Assembly: GCF_016921195.1 (NCBI RefSeq)
Contig: NZ_JAFGYF010000001.1
Coordinates: 744,001 to 808,000, forward strand
Length of the DNA stretch: 64,000 nucleotides
Origin: Cellulosimicrobium cellulans
GTDB taxonomy: Bacteria > Actinomycetota > Actinomycetes > Actinomycetales > Cellulomonadaceae
Reading direction: 5' to 3'
Shown here: in pieces, positions 37,826-46,985 of the stretch
Layout of the letters: the number at the start of each line of letters is the position of its first letter
How positions within the stretch are numbered: the first letter of the stretch is position 1
Made by a program: the position numbers and the translations under genes
The notes under the pieces: model-generated
Database searches by the model: none
What the model was told of the DNA's origin: nothing
The model's input: only the letters and a program-made list of their open reading frames with translations

Positions 37826-40048
37826 ATGGGCAGCTCGCCGGGGCTCGGCACCGACCTGCCCGCGCACGTCCAGGAGCTGTGCACGCGGGCGATGGAGGGT
37901 GCCGGCGTCGCCATGTTCGTCACCGGCCCGCGCTCGGACGAGATGCCGATCGTGTGGGTCAACGCCGCGTTCGAGCGCCAGACCGGGTTCGCCGCCGCCG
38001 AGGTGCTCGGCCGCAGCCCGCGCGTGCTGGAGTCGCTCCTCACCGAGCCGGTGGACGCCCAGGAGCTGCGCGCCGCCGTCGCGGCGGGGCGTGAGATCAC
38101 GCACACCGTCCGCGCCCTGCGCCGGGACGGCTCCCCGGTGTGGACACAGCTCTCGCTCGCCCCGCTCGCCGGCCCGGACGGCGTGGTGACCCACTGGGTC
38201 GGGGTGCAGGTGGACGTCTCGGAGCACCTCGAGCGGTACGCGGCCCAGGTCGCGTCGCTCGCGCTCGAACGGCGCGAGCGCGCGGTGCTCGACGTCGTCT
38301 CCCGCAGCTCGGACCTGCTCGCGGACCTCGACCAGCCCTACGCGTTGCGCGACATCACCGAGCTCCTCGCCGGGTACGTCGTCGACTGGGCCGGTTTCTA
38401 CCTCAACGACGACGGGCTCCGGTACGCGGAGGGCGTGGACACCGCCGCGCCGCCGAGCGGCCGCGGCCAGCGCCACGGCCGCTACACGCCCGGGGCGTTC
38501 CCGGTCGCGCCCGGCATGCCCACGACGGACGCGCTGGGCGACTCCGCGGCCGTCACCGGCTCCGTGCCGCGCGTGCGCCTCGTCGACGTGCCCGACCGCG
38601 TCCAGGACGTCCTGGACGGGCGCATCGAGGGCCCCGTGATCCTCGACCTGTCCGCCACCTACCCGCAGTGGTCGGCCTCCGGATGGCTCCAGCGCGACCT
38701 GCACCACCGGCTCTCGGGCCTGCCGCACCGACCGGGCTCCGTGACGGTCACCGCCGTCCCGGGACGCCGGCGGATCCTCGGCCTGCTCGTCACGGGCGAC
38801 GCGCCCGACGCGGCGCACCACGGGCTGGGCACGGAGGCGGAGGCGCGCGAGGGCGTGCGCACGCTCCTCCAGGTCATCGCGCGCCGCGCCGGCACCGCCA
38901 TCGACAACGTGCGGCTCTACGCGCGCGAGCACCGCCTCGCCGAGACGCTCCAGCGGGCCATGCTGCCCGAGCAGGCCGACGTGACCGGGCTCGACGTCTG
39001 GACCTACTACGCGCCCAACTCGGAGCACGCCCAGGTCGGCGGCGACTGGTACGACGTGCTCCAGATCGCGCCGGACGTCGTCGGCCTCGTGATCGGCGAC
39101 GTCGTGGGCCACGACGTCGAGGCGGCGGCCGCGATGGGCCAGCTCCGCTCGGTCGTGCGGTCGTACGCGTACGAGCTCACGACGCCCGGTCCCGTGCTCG
39201 AGCGCGTCGACCAGCTCGTCCAGGGCATGCGCATCCCGCGCTCCGCGAGCCTGGTCTACGCCGCGCTCACCCAGCCCGACGCCGAGCAGCCCGACGACGC
39301 GTGGCGCATCGAGTACTCGCGCGCCGGGCACCTGCCGCCGCTCCTGCTGCGGCACGGGACCGTGACGCAGCTCGACGACGCCGGAGGCGCCCTCGTGGGG
39401 TTCGGCGGCCGGAGCCGGTCGACGGGCGTCGCGGCGCTCGTCCCGGGCGACACGCTCGTCTTCTACACCGACGGCCTCATCGAGCGCCGCGACCGCGCGC
39501 TGCGGGTCGGGCTCGAGTCGCTCGTCGCGGCCTCCGAGGCGGTCACGGCCGTCGACGCCGCGGGCGTGGGCGAGGAGCTGCTGTCGCGCCTGGCCGACGC
39601 CCCCGAGGACGACGTCGCGCTCGTCGTCGTGCGCATCCCCGACCCGGCGCGCGACGCGTCGGCCGTCGTGCTCAGCCCCCGCAGCCGTCGCTGGCTCCTG
39701 CCGAGCGAGCCCGCGTCGATCGGGCGCGCGCGGCACGCCGTCGTGCGCACGTGCCAGGCGTGGGGCGTCCGGGACAGCGCGAACGCGGAGCTCGTCGTCT
39801 CCGAGCTGGTGGCGAACGGTGTGCTCCACGGCTGGGGGCACCTCGCGCTGCGCCTGTTCGACACGGGCGACGGCATCCGCGTCGAGGTCGAGGACTCCAA
39901 CCCGGCGCCGCCCGTCCCGACGGACGGGCACCCGAACCGCATGGGCGGGTTCGGCATGCAGATCGTCGAGCGGCTCGCGGACTGGGGCTGGCGCCCGACG
40001 GCGTCGGGCAAGCTCGTCTGGGCGACGCTGCGGCCGTCGGGGCGGTAG
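37826..40048 (+). CDS. PAS-GAF-SpoIIE phosphatase with C-terminal HATPase (RsbU/RsbW-like)
   Basis: 740 residues combining sensor, phosphatase and kinase. PAS domain about 15-120 (VWVNAAFERQTGFAAAEVLGRSP), a GAF-like region (145-355), a PP2C SpoIIE domain (375-590; EHAQVGGDWYDVL and VVGHDVEAAAAM carry metal Asp residues, VFYTDGLIERRD), and an RsbW-type HATPase_c_2 domain (610-735; SELVANGVLHG, DSNPAPPV, GGFGMQIVERLAD). It should dephosphorylate STAS antagonists and may phosphorylate them or hold a sigma factor. ATG at 37826 has GGAGG upstream; an earlier in-frame start at 37751 is possible. Confidence 0.9.
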   Translation: MGSSPGLGTDLPAHVQELCTRAMEGAGVAMFVTGPRSDEMPIVWVNAAFERQTGFAAAEVLGRSPRVLESLLTEPVDAQELRAAVAAGREITHTVRALRRDGSPVWTQLSLAPLAGPDGVVTHWVGVQVDVSEHLERYAAQVASLALERRERAVLDVVSRSSDLLADLDQPYALRDITELLAGYVVDWAGFYLNDDGLRYAEGVDTAAPPSGRGQRHGRYTPGAFPVAPGMPTTDALGDSAAVTGSVPRVRLVDVPDRVQDVLDGRIEGPVILDLSATYPQWSASGWLQRDLHHRLSGLPHRPGSVTVTAVPGRRRILGLLVTGDAPDAAHHGLGTEAEAREGVRTLLQVIARRAGTAIDNVRLYAREHRLAETLQRAMLPEQADVTGLDVWTYYAPNSEHAQVGGDWYDVLQIAPDVVGLVIGDVVGHDVEAAAAMGQLRSVVRSYAYELTTPGPVLERVDQLVQGMRIPRSASLVYAALTQPDAEQPDDAWRIEYSRAGHLPPLLLRHGTVTQLDDAGGALVGFGGRSRSTGVAALVPGDTLVFYTDGLIERRDRALRVGLESLVAASEAVTAVDAAGVGEELLSRLADAPEDDVALVVVRIPDPARDASAVVLSPRSRRWLLPSEPASIGRARHAVVRTCQAWGVRDSANAELVVSELVANGVLHGWGHLALRLFDTGDGIRVEVEDSNPAPPVPTDGHPNRMGGFGMQIVERLADWGWRPTASGKLVWATLRPSGR

Positions 40049-40061
40049 GAGCCCGGGCTCG

Positions 40062-40424
40062 TCAGGCCTGGGGCTCGACCTTCGCGAATCCCGACGGTGG
40101 CGTCGCGGGCTCGCAGCGGTGGTCGGAGTCGATGCGGAACAGCTCGAGCGCGCCGCACACCTCGAGGACGAACAGGTCACGGTCGTCGCACCCGCGCAGC
40201 ACCGTGGCGCCGCCTCGTTTGCGTCCCGCGTCCGCGAGCGAGATGAGGAACGCCGCGCCGGTGGAGTCCATGAACGTCACGCGGCACATGTCGATCACGA
40301 GGAGCTGGCGACGCAGCCCGACGACGCGCGCGGCGATCTCCGGGAACTGGTCACGCTCGGCGAGATCGAGGTCTCCGGCGATGACGAGGGTCGTCGTCGC
40401 GGGGGACGTGGCGATCTCGATCAT
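40062..40424 (-). CDS. STAS-domain anti-sigma factor antagonist
   Basis: 120 residues, almost only a STAS domain: TTLVIAGDLDLAERDQF and RVTFMDSTGAAFLISLADAGRK, with the phosphorylatable Ser in DSTG. It converges on the SpoIIE-type phosphatase gene (13 bases between stops), so that gene is bracketed by two STAS genes, both transcribed toward the left. No anti-sigma factor gene is present apart from the HATPase domain of the phosphatase protein. Confidence 0.87.
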   Translation of the reverse strand: MIEIATSPATTTLVIAGDLDLAERDQFPEIAARVVGLRRQLLVIDMCRVTFMDSTGAAFLISLADAGRKRGGATVLRGCDDRDLFVLEVCGALELFRIDSDHRCEPATPPSGFAKVEPQA

Positions 40425-40475
40425 GACTCGACTCTAGACGGCGCCCGGGTGCGTCGCGCGTCCACGGCAGGCACG

Positions 40476-40910
40476 TCAGCGCAGGGCGCGGACCTCGTCG
40501 GCCGACGTGCCGGAGTCGCGCAGGAACTGCTCGCAGCGCTCGGCCTCCTCGACCTCGCCGAGGTACGCCGCGCACTCGGCGAGCGCGAGCAGCGCGCGCA
40601 GGAATCCCTGGTTGGGGACGTGGTCCGCGGGGATCGGGCCCTGGCCGCGCCAGCCCGCGCGGCGCAGCGAGTCGAGGCCGCGGTGGTACCCGGTGCGCGC
40701 GAACGCGTACGCCGTGACGGCGCCACGCGAGCCGTTCTCGTGGAGGAAGTCCTCGGCGAGGTACGCCCACGCGAGCGGGCTCGCCGGCGAGCGGCCCGCG
40801 ATCTCGTAGGGGTCGCCGTCGGCCGCGATGGCGTCGCGGACGTGCGCGAAGTCGTCGGGGAGGCGGACCGGCGCGGGGCCGTCGAGGAGGTTCGCGTGCG
40901 TGTCGCTCAT
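40476..40910 (-). CDS. DUF3151 protein
   Basis: 144 residues of the actinobacterial DUF3151 family: NLLDGPAPVRLPDD, SPLAWAYLAEDFL, TGYHRGLDSLRRAGWRGQGPIPADHVPNQGFLRAL (read in parts). It is soluble and helical. Position divergent to purA is conserved in many actinobacteria, an association known from gene neighbourhoods, but the function is unknown. CAGAAT ends six bases before the ATG (leaderless pattern). Confidence 0.85.
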   Translation of the reverse strand: MSDTHANLLDGPAPVRLPDDFAHVRDAIAADGDPYEIAGRSPASPLAWAYLAEDFLHENGSRGAVTAYAFARTGYHRGLDSLRRAGWRGQGPIPADHVPNQGFLRALLALAECAAYLGEVEEAERCEQFLRDSGTSADEVRALR

Positions 40911-41220
40911 GGAGCCATTCTGCCCGCCCCGGTTTCCGGTGGCACCGGCGGGTGCCGAACCCGGGGACGGTGCCGGGTTCGGCCCACGAGCCCGGCCGTA
41001 TCCCCGGGTTCGGCGCGGGGGCGCGCCGTGGACGACCGGCACCCTCAAGGTCAATGACGGGTAAACTCGGCGCCGGTCCCCGGGTGACTGCCGCCCGGGT
41101 GACGCCTCGGGCCCGCGGGCCCAGCGCCGTCGGGCACGACCTGCCCGCTCCGCTCCGGACGCCGGTGCGCCCACGACCATGACCGGCCCGAGGAACAGGC
41201 AGTGCGAAAGTGGGGATTCC
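40911..41220. other. Divergent intergenic region, DUF3151 / purA
   Basis: 310 bases without a gene. Next to the DUF3151 start lies its -10 (minus strand, 40922-40917). The middle holds the family A palindromic repeat (40954-41014). A -10-like TAAACT at 41062-41067 on the plus strand would give purA a leader of roughly 145 bases. I see no recognisable riboswitch in that leader. Confidence 0.6.
40954..41014. repeat. Family A palindromic repeat, second locus
   Basis: GCCGAACCCGG (40954-40964) and CCGGGTTCGGC (40973-40983) form a perfect 11-bp inverted repeat with an 8-base loop, and a third word CCGGGTTCGGC recurs at 41004-41014. The words and their order match the perfect 37-bp palindrome at 3047-3124. 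Here it lies between divergent genes, where a terminator is not expected. Confidence 0.75.
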
Positions 41221-42507
41221 ATGCCAGGCGTGGTGCTCGTCGGTGCCCAGTGGGGCGATGAGGGCAAGGGCAAGGCGACCGACCTCCTCGGGTCCCGGGT
41301 CGACTACGTGGTCAAGTTCAACGGCGGCAACAACGCCGGCCACACGGTGGTCATCGGGGACGAGAAGTACGCGCTCCACCTGCTGCCGTCGGGCATCCTG
41401 TCCCCGGGCGTCACGCCGGTCATCGCGAACGGCGTCGTCGTGGACATCGAGGTGCTGTTCCAGGAGCTCGACGACCTGATCTCGCGCGGCGTGGACGTCT
41501 CGCGGCTGCTCGTCTCGGGGTCGGCGCACGTGATCGCCGGCTACCACCGCACGATCGACAAGGTGAGCGAGCGGTTCCTCGGCAAGCGCCGCATCGGCAC
41601 GACCGGCCGCGGGATCGGGCCGGCGTACGCGGACAAGATCAACCGCGTCGGCATCCGCATCTGGGACCTGTTCGACGAGAAGATCCTCGCGGAGAAGATC
41701 GAGGGCTCGCTCGACCAGAAGAACCACCTGCTGGTGAAGGTCTACAACCGTCGCGCCATCACGGTCGACGAGACGGTGGCCGAGCTGCTGCAGTACGCGG
41801 ACCGGCTCAAGCCGATGGTCGCGGACACCGCGCTCGAGCTGAACAAGGCGCTCGACGCGGGCAAGAACGTCCTCTTCGAGGGTGGTCAGGCGACGATGCT
41901 CGACGTCGACCACGGCACCTACCCGTTCGTCACGTCGTCCAACGCGACGGCGGGCGGCGCGCTCACCGGCTCGGGCGTGGGGCCGACGCGCATCAGCTCC
42001 GTGATCGGCGTCATCAAGGCGTACACGACGCGCGTGGGCGAGGGCCCGTTCCCCACCGAGCTGTTCGACGCGAACGGCGAGTACCTGCTCAAGCAGGGCG
42101 GCGAGTACGGCGTGACGACGGGCCGCGCGCGCCGCTGCGGGTGGTACGACTCGGTCATCGCGCGCTACGCGACCCGCGTCAACGGCATCACGGACATGGT
42201 GCTCACCAAGCTCGACATCCTCACCGGTTTCGAGAAGGTCCCGGTCTGCGTCGCCTACGACGTCGACGGCGTCCGCTACGACGAGATGCCGCTCGACCAG
42301 ACGGCGTTCCACCACGCGAAGCCGATCTACGAGGAGCTCGACGGCTGGTGGGAGGACATCTCCGGCGCCCGCACGTTCGAGGACCTGCCCGTCAACGCGC
42401 AGCGCTACGTGCACGCGCTCGAGGAGATGTCGGGCACGCGGATCTCCGCGATCGGCGTCGGCCCGAGCCGCGACGCGATCATCCCGCGCCACGACCTCAT
42501 CCACTGA
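41221..42507 (+). CDS. purA: Adenylosuccinate synthetase
   Basis: 428 residues. Makes adenylosuccinate from IMP, aspartate and GTP, the first step from IMP to [17 protein letters not shown] (P-loop with catalytic Asp), [22 protein letters not shown] and the base-recognition TKLDILTG are all intact; length is normal. ATG at 41221 gives the expected N-terminus [17 protein letters not shown]; the GGGG before it is only a weak ribosome binding site. It is followed by a strong terminator and then purD. Confidence 0.97.
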   Translation: MPGVVLVGAQWGDEGKGKATDLLGSRVDYVVKFNGGNNAGHTVVIGDEKYALHLLPSGILSPGVTPVIANGVVVDIEVLFQELDDLISRGVDVSRLLVSGSAHVIAGYHRTIDKVSERFLGKRRIGTTGRGIGPAYADKINRVGIRIWDLFDEKILAEKIEGSLDQKNHLLVKVYNRRAITVDETVAELLQYADRLKPMVADTALELNKALDAGKNVLFEGGQATMLDVDHGTYPFVTSSNATAGGALTGSGVGPTRISSVIGVIKAYTTRVGEGPFPTELFDANGEYLLKQGGEYGVTTGRARRCGWYDSVIARYATRVNGITDMVLTKLDILTGFEKVPVCVAYDVDGVRYDEMPLDQTAFHHAKPIYEELDGWWEDISGARTFEDLPVNAQRYVHALEEMSGTRISAIGVGPSRDAIIPRHDLIH

Positions 42508-42540
42508 GCCGACCGCCCCGGACCGACGGCCCGCCGACCA

Positions 42541-42572
42541 CGGCCCGGACGCCCCGCGGGGCGTCCGGGCCG
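42541..42572 (+). terminator. purA terminator, 32-base perfect palindrome
   Basis: CGGCCCGGACGCCCCG followed directly by its reverse complement (42557-42572), 33 bases after the purA stop. The purD -10 begins seven bases later, so purA and purD are probably separate transcription units. Confidence 0.85.
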
Positions 42573-42592
42573 TCTCGGTAGACTCGGCGCCC

Positions 42593-43915
42593 GTGAAGAT
42601 CCTCGTCGTCGGGACCGGTGCCCGCGAGCACGCCATCGTCCACGCCCTCGCGCACGAGGCCGACCGCCCGGGCGCCGAGCCGCACGAGCTGCACGCCGCC
42701 CCCGGGAACCCCGGCATCGGAGACCTCGCGACGCTGCACGCGGTGGACCAGAACGACGGCGCCGCGGTCGCCGCGCTCGCGACGGACCTCGGCGTCGACC
42801 TCGTGGTCGTCGGCCCCGAGGCACCCCTGGTCGCGGGCGTCGGTGACGCGGTGCGCGAGGCGGGGATCCCGGTGTTCGGCCCGAGCGCGGAGGCCGCGCG
42901 GCTCGAGGGCTCCAAGGCGTTCGCCAAGGACGTCATGGCGGCCGCGTCCGTCCCGACGGCGCTCGCGCACGTGTGCACGGACGTCGACCAGGTCGCCGCA
43001 GCGGTCGACGCGTTCGGCGCCCCGTACGTCATCAAGGACGACGGCCTCGCCGCGGGCAAGGGCGTGGTCGTCACCGAGGACCGGCAGGCCGCGCTCGAGC
43101 ACGCCGCCGCGTGCTTCGCGACGCCGCGCCGCGCCGCCGACGGCACGCCCGAGGACCCGCGCGTCGTCGTCGAGGAGTACCTCGACGGCCCCGAGGTCTC
43201 GCTCTTCTGCATCAGCGACGGCGCGACCGTCGTCCCGCTCGCGCCCGCCCAGGACTTCAAGCGCGCGTTCGACGCCGACGCCGGCCCGAACACGGGCGGC
43301 ATGGGCGCCTACAGCCCGCTCCCGTGGGCGCCGGAGGGCCTGGTCGAGGAGGTCGTGTCGCGCGTCGCGCAGCCGACGGTCGACGAGATGGCGCGCCGCG
43401 GCACGCCGTTCGTCGGGGTCCTGTACGTGGGCCTCGCGCTGACGAGCCGCGGCACGCGCGTCGTCGAGTTCAACGCGCGGTTCGGGGACCCCGAGACGCA
43501 GTCGGTGCTCGCGCGCCTCGCGACGCCGCTGTCCGCCGTCATGCTCGCGGCGGCGCAGGGCCGCCTCGCCGACGTCGGCGCGCTGCGCTGGCACGACGAC
43601 GCGTCGGTCACCGTGGTCGTCGCGGCGCACGGATACCCCGGCGCGGTGCGCGGCGGCGACCCGATCACGGGCATCGACGCGGCGGAGGACGTCGAGGGCG
43701 TGCACGTGCTGCACGCGGGCACGTCGCGCGCGGACGACGGCGGCCTGGTCGCCTCGGGCGGCCGCGTGCTGTCGGTGGTGGCGCGCGGCGCCGACCTGGC
43801 CGAGGCGCGCCGTCGGGCGTACGCGGCGGTCGACCGCATCGCGCTCCCGGGCTCGCACCACCGCACGGACATCGCGGCAAAGGCCGCCGCGGGCGAGGTC
43901 ACGCTCGCGGGCTGA
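42593..43915 (+). CDS. purD: Phosphoribosylamine--glycine ligase (GAR synthetase)
   Basis: 440 residues. ATP-grasp enzyme joining glycine to phosphoribosylamine, the second step of purine synthesis. VVGTGAREHAI, VVGPEAPLVAGVGDAVREAG (read in parts), KDDGLAAGKGVVV, the NTGGMGAYSPLPW loop and EFNARFGDPETQ are all present. GTG at 42593 has TAGACT eight bases upstream, a likely leaderless or near-leaderless start. It converges on the lectin-protease gene with 157 bases between, a gap showing only loose inverted words (GTCGAGCACGAC near 43964 and a near-complement near 44033). Confidence 0.96.
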   Translation: MKILVVGTGAREHAIVHALAHEADRPGAEPHELHAAPGNPGIGDLATLHAVDQNDGAAVAALATDLGVDLVVVGPEAPLVAGVGDAVREAGIPVFGPSAEAARLEGSKAFAKDVMAAASVPTALAHVCTDVDQVAAAVDAFGAPYVIKDDGLAAGKGVVVTEDRQAALEHAAACFATPRRAADGTPEDPRVVVEEYLDGPEVSLFCISDGATVVPLAPAQDFKRAFDADAGPNTGGMGAYSPLPWAPEGLVEEVVSRVAQPTVDEMARRGTPFVGVLYVGLALTSRGTRVVEFNARFGDPETQSVLARLATPLSAVMLAAAQGRLADVGALRWHDDASVTVVVAAHGYPGAVRGGDPITGIDAAEDVEGVHVLHAGTSRADDGGLVASGGRVLSVVARGADLAEARRRAYAAVDRIALPGSHHRTDIAAKAAAGEVTLAG

Positions 43916-44072
43916 CGCCCGCCGTCGGCCGCCCCGCCCGATCCCGACGCGCCCGGGCGCCCGTCGAGCACGACTCTTCACGCCGTCGAACACGACATGA
44001 CGGTCGCCATCACGCCGACGACGACCGCCACGTCGTGCTCGGCACCCACGGGCACCTCAGGGCCGAGGTGCG

Positions 44073-45668
44073 TCAGGCGCGGTGCCACTTCTGGGCGGCG
44101 GTGCCGTTGCACGTCCAGATCTGGAGCTTGGTGCCGTCGGCACTGTTGCTGCTCGGCACGTCGACGCACTTGTTCGCGAGGACGGACACGAGGTCGCCCG
44201 CGCCGCTCAGCACGAACTGCTGGGCGGGGTTGCCGCTGCAGTTCGCGAGCTGCACGGCGGTCCCGTCGGCCGTGGCGGCCCATGCCACGTCCATGCACTT
44301 GCCCCCCGCGCGGACCGTGCCGTCCGCCTCGAACGTCCACCGCTGGGCGCTCGTGCCGTTGCACGTCCACAGCTGAAGCCGCTTGCCGTCGCTGAAGTCC
44401 GAGCCCGGCACGTCGATGCACTTGCCCGCGAGCCCGACGAGCGCGCTGCCCGACCCGCTGCCCGTCGTGACGAGCGAGAGCCCGTACGCGGAGAGGATCG
44501 GGTTGAGGGGCTGGTAGATGAACTTGCCGCCGTTCGAGCAGTCGTTGATGCGACCCGACGTGACGCCCTGCGCCTGGTTGCCGGAGATCACCGAGCCGCC
44601 CGAGTCGCCGCCCTCGGCGCACGCGGAGCCGCGCACGAGACCGGGGATGTCGCCGTTGCCGTAGTTCACGGTGATGTTCTTCTGCTCGATGACGCCGCAG
44701 CGCCAGCCCGTCGTCGCGCCGGACCGGCAGACCGACGCGCCCACCGGTGCCTCGGCGGAGCCGGCGACGTCGACCGTGCCGCCCGAGTAGTTGTTCACCC
44801 GGGGGACGGGGGAGAACCCGGCGTCGACCCGCACCCACGCGTAGTCGTGCCCGGGGAACGACGCCGCCTGGACGGTGCCCATGCGCGCCCAGCTCGCCGT
44901 GAGCACCTCCTTGCCCGCGGCGCCGCAGTGCCCCGCCGTGACGAAGCCGCCCTGCACGGCGAAGCCGATCGAGCACGCCGAGCCCGACGACGCGCCGGGG
45001 TCCCGGGTGATGTACCGGTCGCCGCCGCGCACGTCGGCCGTGAGCTCGTACGGCGCGTCGACGACCTCGGTCCGGACGGCGGCCGCGTCGACCCCCGACG
45101 CCGCGACGAACGCCTCCGCCGCGGCGGGGTCGAGCGACTCGACGACGACCTCGTTCGTCGTCACGTCGACGTACCAGGCCTGGACGGCGTCGGGCGTCGA
45201 CGCCTGGTCCAGCCCGGCGGCGACGGCGTCGAGCTCGGCGAGGCCGCGCTCCACGACGACGGCCTTCGCACCCGCCGCCTCGACCTCGGGGACGGCGGCC
45301 GGGTCGGTCACGGCGACGACGGGCGTCGCGGCGTCGGCGTCGACCCACGTGCCGGCGTACGCCGCGCCCAGACCGCCGCTCAGCGCCTGCTCGACGGCCC
45401 CGGTCGCGGCGTCGAGCGCGAGCCGGTCGGCGACGGCGTCGGCTTCGAGGCCCAGGTCGCGCTCGAGCGCGCGGAGCTGGCCGGGGGACAGGTCGTCAGG
45501 GCCGGGGACGTGCCCGGTGAGCAGCGCGGGGACGGCGGTCCCGGTGGTCGACGGCGCGGCGTCCGGTGCGCTCGCGCTCGCCGACGTCGCGAGCCCGACG
45601 CTCGCGGCGATGACGCCGACTCCCGTTGCTAGCGCTGTCAGGCGATGGTGCATCGTGCCGTGGTGCAT
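44073..45668 (-). CDS. Secreted S1-family (alpha-lytic type) serine protease with ricin-B lectin domain
   Basis: 531 residues. Signal peptide to about A34 (GLATSASASA), then a propeptide with the alpha-lytic protease prodomain pattern (about 55-205). The chymotrypsin-fold protease has H247 (TAGHCG), D275 (GHDYAWVRVD) and S356 (EGGDSGGS). A linker leads to a ricin B-type lectin domain (about 408-531) with repeats ending in LQLWTCNGTSAQRW, NCSGNPAQQF and LQIWTCNGTAAQKW. The architecture is that of yeast-lytic Rarobacter protease I, where the lectin binds mannoprotein. ATG at 45668 has GAGGAGG five bases upstream. A CebR-like operator lies about 100 bases before it. Confidence 0.92.
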   Translation of the reverse strand: MHHGTMHHRLTALATGVGVIAASVGLATSASASAPDAAPSTTGTAVPALLTGHVPGPDDLSPGQLRALERDLGLEADAVADRLALDAATGAVEQALSGGLGAAYAGTWVDADAATPVVAVTDPAAVPEVEAAGAKAVVVERGLAELDAVAAGLDQASTPDAVQAWYVDVTTNEVVVESLDPAAAEAFVAASGVDAAAVRTEVVDAPYELTADVRGGDRYITRDPGASSGSACSIGFAVQGGFVTAGHCGAAGKEVLTASWARMGTVQAASFPGHDYAWVRVDAGFSPVPRVNNYSGGTVDVAGSAEAPVGASVCRSGATTGWRCGVIEQKNITVNYGNGDIPGLVRGSACAEGGDSGGSVISGNQAQGVTSGRINDCSNGGKFIYQPLNPILSAYGLSLVTTGSGSGSALVGLAGKCIDVPGSDFSDGKRLQLWTCNGTSAQRWTFEADGTVRAGGKCMDVAWAATADGTAVQLANCSGNPAQQFVLSGAGDLVSVLANKCVDVPSSNSADGTKLQIWTCNGTAAQKWHRA

Positions 45669-45988
45669 CGTTGCCTCCTCGGTGCGGATGTCGGCCCGCC
45701 GTCGTCGGCAGGGCCGGGACAGCGATGCGGGCGCCCCGAGGGGGTCGCTCCGATGCGGGCCCCCACGGTGAGGGAGCGCTCCCACAACCGTCCTGACGAC
45801 ACGGTAGCGACTCCGGCGGCGTACGTCGCGCCGGGGTCCGACGGTGGTCCTGGTGACGTGTCGTCGGGGCGGCGCTGCGCGAGGGCGCCGGGCCGGGGCG
45901 TCATCTCGTCGCAGCAGGCTGACGGGCCGGCGGACCGGTCGTCGGACGCGGCGCCGCGCCTGCGACAGCCGGTGCGAGACTAGGGGCC
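45669..45988. other. Divergent intergenic region, lectin-protease / purC
   Basis: 320 bases without a gene. It holds the protease ribosome binding site, the CebR-like box at 45771-45784 and, on the minus strand, a -10-like TACCGT (45806-45801). The purC -10 (GAGACT, 45976-45981) is at the right end. The 170 bases between show no structure I can name. Confidence 0.6.
45771..45784 (-). promoter_or_regulatory. CebR/CelR-like operator upstream of the lectin-protease
   Basis: The 14 bases read TGGGAGCGCTCCCT on the minus strand, one mismatch from TGGGAGCGCTCCCA, the operator of the LacI-family cello-oligosaccharide repressor CebR/CelR of streptomycetes and Thermobifida. The core GGGAGCGCTCCC is a perfect palindrome. 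It lies about 17 bases downstream of a -10-like TACCGT and 103 bases before the protease ATG, a good position for repression. Confidence 0.8.
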
Positions 45989-46981
45989 GTGACCGACACC
46001 CCTCAGGACCCTGCCTCGGCCCTCTCGCTCGGCGAGGTGGACGCTCTCGACACCGCGGCGCTCGACCTGCCCGGCTGGACGCACGTGTACTCCGGCAAGG
46101 TGCGCGACCTCTATGCGCCGGACCTGCCCGCTCTCGGTGGCGTGCACCCGCTCGGCGACGTCGTGCTGGTCGTCGCGAGCGACCGCGTCAGCGCGTACGA
46201 CCATGTGCTGTCGCCGGGGATCCCGGACAAGGGCGTCGTGCTCACGCAGCTCAGCCTGTGGTGGTTCGAGCAGCTCGCCGACCTCGTGCCGAACCACGTC
46301 GTCTCGACCGCCGTCTCCGCGGAGCCGGGTGACGGCCTCGTGCCCGACGTCGTCGCCGGGCGCGCGATGATCTGCCGTCGCCTCGACATGTTCCCCGTCG
46401 AGTGCGTCGTGCGCGGGTATCTCACCGGCTCGGGGCTCGTCGAGTACCGGGCCGGGGGACAGGTGTGCGGGGTGCCGCTGCCCGCCGGGCTCGTCGACGG
46501 TTCGCGCCTGCCGGAGCCGATCTTCACGCCCGCGACCAAGGCGGCCGTGGGAGAGCATGACGAGAACGTCTCGTTCGACGTGGTCGCCGAGCAGATCGGC
46601 CTCGACGACGCCACGCGCCTGCGCGACCTCACGCTCGCCGTCTACGCGCGCGCCGAGCAGGTCGCGCGCGAGCGCGGCGTGATCCTTGCGGACACCAAGC
46701 TCGAGTTCGGCGTGGACCCGACCACGGGCAGGATCGTCCTCGGCGACGAGGTGCTCACGCCCGACTCGTCGCGGTTCTGGCCCGCAGACCAGTGGGAGCC
46801 GGGCCGCGCGCAGCCGAGCTTCGACAAGCAGTTCGTGCGCGACTGGCTCGTGTCGCCCGCGTCGGGGTGGGACCGCGCGTCCGACACCCCGCCGCCGTCG
46901 ATCCCCGCAGACGTCGTCACACGGACCCGGGCCCGGTACCTCGAGGCGTACGAGCGGCTCACGGGCTCGACGCTCGGCTGA
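45989..46981 (+). CDS. purC: Phosphoribosylaminoimidazole-succinocarboxamide synthase
   Basis: 330 residues, the long eukaryote-like SAICAR synthetase form common in actinobacteria. It condenses CAIR with aspartate. HVYSGKVRDLY, VVASDRVSAYDH, the VRGYLTGSGLVEYR block, PIFTPATKA, HDENVSFD and LADTKLEFGVD are the family signatures. GTG at 45989 has GAGACT seven bases upstream (leaderless pattern). The stop lies four bases from the convergent HNH gene stop. Confidence 0.96.
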   Translation: MTDTPQDPASALSLGEVDALDTAALDLPGWTHVYSGKVRDLYAPDLPALGGVHPLGDVVLVVASDRVSAYDHVLSPGIPDKGVVLTQLSLWWFEQLADLVPNHVVSTAVSAEPGDGLVPDVVAGRAMICRRLDMFPVECVVRGYLTGSGLVEYRAGGQVCGVPLPAGLVDGSRLPEPIFTPATKAAVGEHDENVSFDVVAEQIGLDDATRLRDLTLAVYARAEQVARERGVILADTKLEFGVDPTTGRIVLGDEVLTPDSSRFWPADQWEPGRAQPSFDKQFVRDWLVSPASGWDRASDTPPPSIPADVVTRTRARYLEAYERLTGSTLG

Positions 46982-46985
46982 ACCG

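Noticed and set aside
40351-43302. Long open frame on the minus strand across purA and purD
   Set aside because: Antisense to two complete purine genes and without any family motif; an effect of codon third-position GC.
43960-44045. GTCGAGCACGAC and a near-inverted copy about 60 bases later, as a terminator or third repeat family
   Set aside because: The spacing is too wide for a normal terminator, the match is imperfect, and the resemblance to the 53638-53667 hairpin is limited to a few bases.
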